In this document: piece after piece, positions 14,114 through 18,130 of the stretch
Layout: the number at the start of each line of letters is the position of its first letter
Numbering within the stretch: the stretch's first letter is position 1
Source of the DNA: Methanobacteriota archaeon
GTDB taxonomy: Archaea; Thermoplasmatota; Thermoplasmata; RBG-16-68-12
DNA length: 18,130 nucleotides
NCBI GenBank assembly: GCA_005878635.1
Contig: VBLS01000029.1
Span: 1 to 18,130, forward strand
Direction: 5' to 3'
Program-made: the position numbers and the translations under genes
The notes under the pieces: model-generated
Told to the model about the DNA's origin: nothing
The model's input: only the letters and a program-made list of their open reading frames with translations
Database searches by the model: none

Positions 14114-15169
14114 TTGGAGCCGAAGCTCTCGCCCGATCTCCTCCTGACGGGGTATCGAAACCTCGTGCTCGTCCGCACGCTCGATTCGCGGATGCTCTCC
14201 CTCCAGCGCCAGGGGCGCATCGGCTTCTACGTGCCGAGCACCGGGGAAGAGGCGTGCCAGGTGGGGAGCGCGATGGCCCTCGAGAAACGGGATTGGGTCT
14301 TCCCGGCGTACCGCGAACCCGGTGCGGCAATCTGGCGCGGCTTCCCAATCGAGACGCTCATCGCGCAGGCCTACGGAAACGCCGCGGACCCGCAGAGAGG
14401 CCGCCAGATGCCCAACCACTTCGGGGCGAGCGACATCCATCACGTGACGACCTCGAGTCCCGTCGGCACGCAAATCACGCAGGCCGTCGGCGCCGCATGG
14501 GCCGCGAAGATTCGTCACGAGGACGTCGTCAGCCTAGCGTATTTCGGAGACGGGGCCACGAGCGAGGGCGACTTCCACGCCGGGATGAATTTTGCCGGCG
14601 TCTTCAAGGCCGCGACGATCTTCTTCTGCAAGAACAACCAATGGGCCATCTCCGTGCCCGTCGCGAAGCAGACGGCCGCGAAGACGATCGCGGAGAAAGC
14701 GCGCGCCTATGGGATGGACGGCGTCCGGGTCGACGGAAACGACTTGCTCGCCGTCTACGCGGTCACGAAGGCCGCGGTCGACAAGGCTCGGGGAGGCGGC
14801 GGCCCGACTCTCATCGAGGCCCTCACCTACCGGATGGGCCCGCATTCGTCGAGCGACGATCCGACCCGATACCGCCCCAAGGACGAGGTCGAGGCCTGGG
14901 GCCGGCGGGATCCGATCGACCGGATGCGGAAGTACCTCGAGCTGAAGGGGCTCTGGTCAAAGGACCGCGAAGACGCCCTGCGGGCCGAGCTCGATGACCT
15001 CGTCCAGAACACGATCAAAGAGGTCGAGCGGCAACCGCCGCCCGCGATCGAGACGCTCTTCTCGGACGTCTACGAAGAGATGAGCCCGCAGATTCGGGAG
15101 CAGATGGAGGCTTACCTCGCTTCCGGGGAGCGACGCCGGCCGGAGATGCTCGACAAGTTCCCCTTGTGA
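14114..15169 (+). CDS. 2-oxoacid dehydrogenase (branched-chain type) E1 component, alpha subunit, copy 2
   Basis: A 351-aa paralogue of the E1-alpha at 650. TPP motif: GDG (145-147) to NNQWAISVPVAKQTAA. The loop GPHSSSDDPTRYR has His244, and the GDG-to-His spacing is the same 99 residues as in copy 1. Here the usual TSEGDFH is intact, unlike copy 1. The start is problematic: TTG 14114 is the first standard start in frame, but the in-frame codons before it (from about 14057) read TTEESLLRIVDVDGTYDSK, aligning with the N-terminus of copy 1. A GTGA junction with the lipA stop at 14049-14052 would be the natural start but is out of frame, so a missing base just after it is suspected; CTG 14075 is another possibility. 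It is followed 3 nt later by the GNAT gene. No second E1-beta is in the window. Confidence 0.92.
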   Translation: MEPKLSPDLLLTGYRNLVLVRTLDSRMLSLQRQGRIGFYVPSTGEEACQVGSAMALEKRDWVFPAYREPGAAIWRGFPIETLIAQAYGNAADPQRGRQMPNHFGASDIHHVTTSSPVGTQITQAVGAAWAAKIRHEDVVSLAYFGDGATSEGDFHAGMNFAGVFKAATIFFCKNNQWAISVPVAKQTAAKTIAEKARAYGMDGVRVDGNDLLAVYAVTKAAVDKARGGGGPTLIEALTYRMGPHSSSDDPTRYRPKDEVEAWGRRDPIDRMRKYLELKGLWSKDREDALRAELDDLVQNTIKEVERQPPPAIETLFSDVYEEMSPQIREQMEAYLASGERRRPEMLDKFPL

Positions 15170-15172
15170 CCT

Positions 15173-15736
15173 ATGGCGGATCCGTTGCGCGCCGAGCGCG
15201 TGACCTTGAGGGACGGGCGGGCCGTCCTGATTAGACCCGTGTCGGTGGACGATGCGGAGGCGACCCTCAAGAACATCAACCTGATCGGCGCGGAACACGT
15301 CTACATCATGATCGAACGGGTAGACAACCTCGACGAGGAGCGGCGGTGGCTGTCCTCGTTCGATGGGATCCGGAGTGTACTGCTCCTCGCGCTGGCCGGT
15401 CGCGAGGTGGTCGGATCGGCGGACTGTCAAGGAGGGACGTATCCGAAGGACCGCCACGTCGGAGGAGTCGGCATCGCCATCCGGGACGGGTGGCGGGAAG
15501 TTGGACTCGGCCGCGTCCTGATGGAGCGAATCCTCGAGTGGATGCGGGCCCAGGGCTTCGAGAAAGCGGAGCTCGCGGTCTTTGCGACGAACGCCCGGGC
15601 CCGCCGGTTGTACGAGTCCCTCGGCTTCGTCGAGGAAGGCGTCCGCCGTAGCCACGTCCGGATTCGCGGAGCGTACGTCGACGAGGTCCTCATGGGCCTC
15701 TGGCTGGGACGCGAGGTCCGCTCCGGCGTCCCGTGA
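15173..15736 (+). CDS. GNAT-family N-acetyltransferase
   Basis: A 187-aa acetyl-CoA-dependent N-acetyltransferase fold. It opens with VTLRDGRAVLIRPVSVDDAE, typical of RimI/YhhY-like GNATs. The acetyl-CoA pyrophosphate-binding motif is R108-x2-G111-x-G113 (REVGLGRVL). The C-terminal block N140-ARARRLYESLGFVEEG is the usual family motif B. The acceptor (amine or protein N-terminus) is not known. The gene starts 3 nt after the stop of E1-alpha copy 2 and is probably in the same transcript; a role in modifying or regulating the dehydrogenase would be speculation. Confidence 0.85.
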   Translation: MADPLRAERVTLRDGRAVLIRPVSVDDAEATLKNINLIGAEHVYIMIERVDNLDEERRWLSSFDGIRSVLLLALAGREVVGSADCQGGTYPKDRHVGGVGIAIRDGWREVGLGRVLMERILEWMRAQGFEKAELAVFATNARARRLYESLGFVEEGVRRSHVRIRGAYVDEVLMGLWLGREVRSGVP

Positions 15737-15742
15737 GTCATC

Positions 15743-15776
15743 CTTAAACGTCGGATTCGTTTTGCACCTCGGGGAG
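15743..15776 (+). promoter_or_regulatory. Probable promoter of the VOC gene
   Basis: TTAAA at 15743-15747 would place transcription start near 15771. GGGGAG (15771-15776) sits just before ATG 15784 and could act as ribosome binding site. The 47-bp gap holds nothing else seen. Confidence 0.35.
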
Positions 15777-15783
15777 TTTTCCA

Positions 15784-16350
15784 ATGGCTCGACGAGCAAA
15801 GCGAACGACGACGCGAACGAAATCGAAAGGCACATCCAGGCCGCGGGCGGCGGCGAGCACCGCCAATCCCGCAGGGCAGCGGACCGTGACGCCGTACCTG
15901 GTGATCGACGGAGCGTCGAAGGCGATCGAGTTCTACAAACGGGCGTTCGGCGCGAAGGAGGTCAACCGGTCTCCGATGCCAGACGGCTCCATCATGCACG
16001 CCGCGATCCGGATCGGCGATTCGATCATCATGATGTCCGACGAGTTTCCGGGCGGCGATTCGAAATCCCCGACCTCGGCGGGTTCGACGACGGTGAACCT
16101 CCACATCAACTCGAAAGATGTCGACAAACTTTGGAACCAGGCCCTGAACGCCGGCGCGAAGCCAACCCTCCCACTGGAGAACCAGTTCTGGGGAGAGCGG
16201 TACGGCAAGCTCCAGGATCCCTTCGGCCACATCTGGTCCGTCTCCATGCCGGTCAAGATGAGCGAGAAGGAAAAGGAGGCGAAACGGCAGGCGGCCTTCG
16301 CGATGATGGGAGCGGGTGAGGAGCCGGCATCCGAGAAAGGCTGGCCCTAG
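15784..16350 (+). CDS. VOC-superfamily (PhnB/glyoxalase-like) protein
   Basis: A 188-aa protein with a Lys/Arg/Thr-rich N-terminal extension of about 33 residues (MARRAKRTTTRTKSKG), followed by a vicinal-oxygen-chelate domain. The family pattern is clear: VTPYLVIDGASKAIEFYKRA, PDGSIMHAAIRIGDSIIMMS, NLHINSKDVDKLWNQALNAG and LQDPFGHIWSV. VOC proteins of the PhnB type bind metals or small molecules and include glyoxalases, dioxygenases and resistance proteins; the reaction cannot be assigned here. The basic tail suggests nucleic-acid or acidic-surface contact, but it may be a disordered extension. It has its own promoter, so it is probably not part of the lipA operon. Confidence 0.85.
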   Translation: MARRAKRTTTRTKSKGTSRPRAAASTANPAGQRTVTPYLVIDGASKAIEFYKRAFGAKEVNRSPMPDGSIMHAAIRIGDSIIMMSDEFPGGDSKSPTSAGSTTVNLHINSKDVDKLWNQALNAGAKPTLPLENQFWGERYGKLQDPFGHIWSVSMPVKMSEKEKEAKRQAAFAMMGAGEEPASEKGWP

Positions 16351-16367
16351 CCGCATCCGAATCTATC

Positions 16368-16375
16368 TTTATACG
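16368..16375 (+). promoter_or_regulatory. TATA box of the ABC transporter operon (leaderless spacing)
   Basis: TTTATACG is the best TATA match of the window; its centre is 27 nt upstream of the GTG at 16398, and no Shine-Dalgarno sequence lies between. This is good evidence for archaeal transcription with a leaderless mRNA and supports the GTG start. Confidence 0.6.
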
Positions 16376-16397
16376 CGTCGTTCGCCTGCACCGGCGC

Positions 16398-17324
16398 GTG
16401 TCGGACGAGCCTCTCCAAGCGGAGGACGTGCGGAAGGTATACCGCGGCCGCATCGGACCGCACGTCGAGGCCTTGCGAGGGGTCTCCCTTTCCATTCGTC
16501 GAGGGGAGCGGATGTCGCTCCTCGGACGAAACGGCGCCGGCAAGACGACGTTCCTGCGAATCGCCTCCACCCTCCTCCTCCCGACGTCGGGTCGGATTCA
16601 CGTCTTCGGTTTCGACGTCGTCGAGGAGCCGGAACGGGTGCGGCCCCTGATCGCGGTCGTGCCGCAGGAGGGGAAGCCGTTCTTTCACCTCACGCCGCGA
16701 GAACAGGTGTACTGCTACCTGAGGGCCCGCGGCATCTCCCGAGAGATCGCCCGGTCGAGGACCGAAGTGGCCCTGGAGAAGATGGGGCTTCTCGAGGTCG
16801 CGGACCGCCTGAGCGTCACGTTGAGCGGCGGGCAGAAACAACGCGCCATGGTCGCCACGGTCATGGCGACGGAGGCCCCTCTCATGTTCCTCGACGAGCC
16901 GACGATCGGCCTGGACCCCTTCGCCCGTCGGGCCGTTTGGGACGTCCTGCGGGAACTCACGAGGAAAGGATCCACGGTCTTGCTCACGACACACTACCTC
17001 GACGAGGCGGAGGCCCTTTCCGAGCGGCTCTACATCGTCGAGGAAGGACGGATCCTGTTCGAAGGGACCGCGGCGGATGCGAAGCGGCAAATCGGAGGGA
17101 CCTTGCGCGTGTCGATCGAGAACGGCGGCCCGGTCCGGGACCTGTTCCGCTCCTTCGGAAGGACCGTCGAGGAGGGGACGGCCCTCTCCGTGATCACGGG
17201 TCCCGAGCGAATCCACGAAATCATGGACCTTGCCCTCCGCAACCAGCTGTCCGCGACGGTCGGCCCCGTCACCCTCGAAGAAGCCTTCCTCACGATCGTC
17301 GGACGATCGATCGACGAGGAGTGA
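16398..17324 (+). CDS. ABC transporter ATP-binding protein (ABC-2/DRR type)
   Basis: A 308-aa ATPase subunit. Walker A GRNGAGKTT (43-51), Q-loop VVPQEG, signature LSGGQ (142-146), Walker B LMFLDEP (162-168, catalytic Glu167), D-loop GLDP and H-loop His199 in TTHYLDEAE are all intact. A C-terminal extension of about 100 residues after the nucleotide-binding domain, including GRILFEGTAADAKRQ, fits the CcmA/DrrA class that works with ABC-2 permeases as exporters. Start GTG 16398 is set by the TATA spacing. The permease gene follows after 4 nt. Substrate unknown. Confidence 0.93.
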   Translation: MSDEPLQAEDVRKVYRGRIGPHVEALRGVSLSIRRGERMSLLGRNGAGKTTFLRIASTLLLPTSGRIHVFGFDVVEEPERVRPLIAVVPQEGKPFFHLTPREQVYCYLRARGISREIARSRTEVALEKMGLLEVADRLSVTLSGGQKQRAMVATVMATEAPLMFLDEPTIGLDPFARRAVWDVLRELTRKGSTVLLTTHYLDEAEALSERLYIVEEGRILFEGTAADAKRQIGGTLRVSIENGGPVRDLFRSFGRTVEEGTALSVITGPERIHEIMDLALRNQLSATVGPVTLEEAFLTIVGRSIDEE

Positions 17325-17328
17325 GGGC

Positions 17329-18075
17329 ATGGCGTTCCGACTTCGCTGGGCGGGTTCGGGCGTCTTCCTCGCGACGGAGATCCGCGTGCAGCTCCACGAA
17401 TGGCTCGCGATCTTGACGGGCACCCTGACGCCCGGCGCGTTGATCGTGTTCGTCGCAATCCTCGCGCCCGAACTCCTCCCGGTGACGCTGGTCGGTGCCC
17501 TCGTCTACTCGATGTTCCTCATCGGACAGCGGGTCTTGAACGAAGCTGCCTACATCCGCATCGACCACAAGTTGAACGAGCTGTACCATGCGAGTCCCCT
17601 CTCGCCGGAAAGCTACTTCGTCGGGCTTGCCGGCGGCATGCTCGTCGCGTACCTGCCGCCGAGCCTCGTGCTCCTCGGCATCTTGCAAATCCTCCACCCC
17701 CTCGACGCGGTCGCGGGACTCACGTTGATCGTCTGCCTCCTCGCGGTCTGGGCCGTCTCGTCGACGATCGGGTACGTCGTCTCGACCTTGTTCAAGGACA
17801 TGAAGACCATCTGGCCCTACTCGGCCCTCCTGACGAATCTGTTCGGCGTCGTGCCGCCGGTGTTCTATCGTCTCGGGAGCGTGCCGGTCGGGTGGCGCTC
17901 CGTGGCCCTCCTGCTCCCGACGAGCGCGGCCGCGGTCCTCGTCGATTCGGCGGCAGGCCTCGAGAGCTTGACGCGGATCGAGGCGACCGTCGCGGCGGTC
18001 GCCCTCGCGGCGGAGGCGCTCGTCCTCTTCGCCTTCGGCATCTATTGGGCCCGGCGGACGGCCCGGGAGCCGTGA
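17329..18075 (+). CDS. ABC-2 type transporter permease
   Basis: A 248-aa integral membrane protein with about six to seven hydrophobic segments: near residues 34-48, 50-66, 97-122, 127-153, 163-180, 190-206 and 219-240. The block INHKLNELYHASPLSP-like (residues 77-92, IDHKLNELYHASPLSP) and the following glycine-rich helix are typical of ABC-2 permeases, where this coupling segment meets the ATPase. GAGGG lies just before ATG 17329. It is the membrane partner of the ATPase encoded 4 nt upstream. Substrate is not evident. Confidence 0.88.
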   Translation: MAFRLRWAGSGVFLATEIRVQLHEWLAILTGTLTPGALIVFVAILAPELLPVTLVGALVYSMFLIGQRVLNEAAYIRIDHKLNELYHASPLSPESYFVGLAGGMLVAYLPPSLVLLGILQILHPLDAVAGLTLIVCLLAVWAVSSTIGYVVSTLFKDMKTIWPYSALLTNLFGVVPPVFYRLGSVPVGWRSVALLLPTSAAAVLVDSAAGLESLTRIEATVAAVALAAEALVLFAFGIYWARRTAREP

Positions 18076-18077
18076 GG

Positions 18078-18130
18078 ATGGCCGCGGAGACGCCGCTCCG
18101 CTCCTACCCTCAACGCGGTCGAGTCCTCCC
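18078..18130 (+). CDS. Possible start of a further gene of the ABC operon (partial)
   Basis: An ATG at 18078 follows the permease stop (18073-18075) by 2 nt and is preceded by GTGAGG. The frame stays open for 17 codons to the window edge, starting MAAETPLRSYPQR. Position suggests a second ABC subunit, but the visible sequence is too short to identify. Confidence 0.35.
   Translation, partial: MAAETPLRSYPQRGRVL

Noticed and set aside
1..18130. CRISPR, tRNA/rRNA, insertion sequence or prophage
   Set aside because: No repeat-spacer pattern, cloverleaf, transposase or phage protein was seen on either strand.

Overview
The window is GC-rich (about two thirds G+C by eye), densely coded and reads as archaeal, most likely a high-GC member of the Thermoplasmatota. 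The evidence is indirect: TATA-like boxes lie about 26-30 nt upstream of several start codons, leaving almost no leader (E3, lipA, fixX, the V4R gene, the ABC ATPase). Many starts are GTG, and there are 4-nt GTGA gene overlaps. Protein families include V4R, a secreted beta-propeller protein and an archaeal-type 2-oxoacid dehydrogenase complex. No rRNA, tRNA, CRISPR array, insertion sequence or phage gene was seen. The lineage is an inference, not a demonstrated fact.

Layout, left to right. A partial EamA-type transporter (minus) leaves the left edge. From 650 to 8835, mainly on the plus strand, lies a lipoate-dependent 2-oxoacid dehydrogenase locus: E1-alpha, a TPR protein, E1-beta, E2, E3 and lipB (octanoyltransferase). 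Two genes interrupt it: a small minus-strand four-helix membrane protein and a secreted five-bladed beta-propeller protein. From 8783 to 12584 on the minus strand is a V4R-domain gene followed by fixC, etfB and etfA. A ferredoxin-like fixX is read divergently at 12743. From 13159 comes lipA (lipoyl synthase), a second E1-alpha and a GNAT acetyltransferase, then a VOC (PhnB-like) protein, and finally an ABC exporter (ATPase plus ABC-2 permease) with the first codons of another gene at the right edge. No gene-free stretch exceeds 300 bases; the longest is 3691-3932.

How the parts may work together. E1/E2/E3 would oxidatively decarboxylate a 2-oxoacid (branched-chain type favoured, pyruvate possible) to acyl-CoA and NADH. 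LipB and LipA would make the lipoyl cofactor that E2 needs, so the locus looks self-sufficient. The EtfAB-FixCX set would pass electrons from NADH or acyl-CoA dehydrogenases to quinone and possibly ferredoxin. This is a plausible branched-chain acid or fatty-acid oxidation neighbourhood.

The observations most worth checking are: (1) fixC is broken by an exact 13-bp tandem duplication, and removing one copy restores a 430-aa protein; (2) LipB and LipA sit together beside their target in a presumed archaeon, where the octanoyl donor is unclear; (3) there are two E1-alpha paralogues for one E1-beta, and the start of the second is disrupted in a way that suggests a missing base; (4) a three-helix, riboswitch-like fold is possible in the leader of the small membrane protein.
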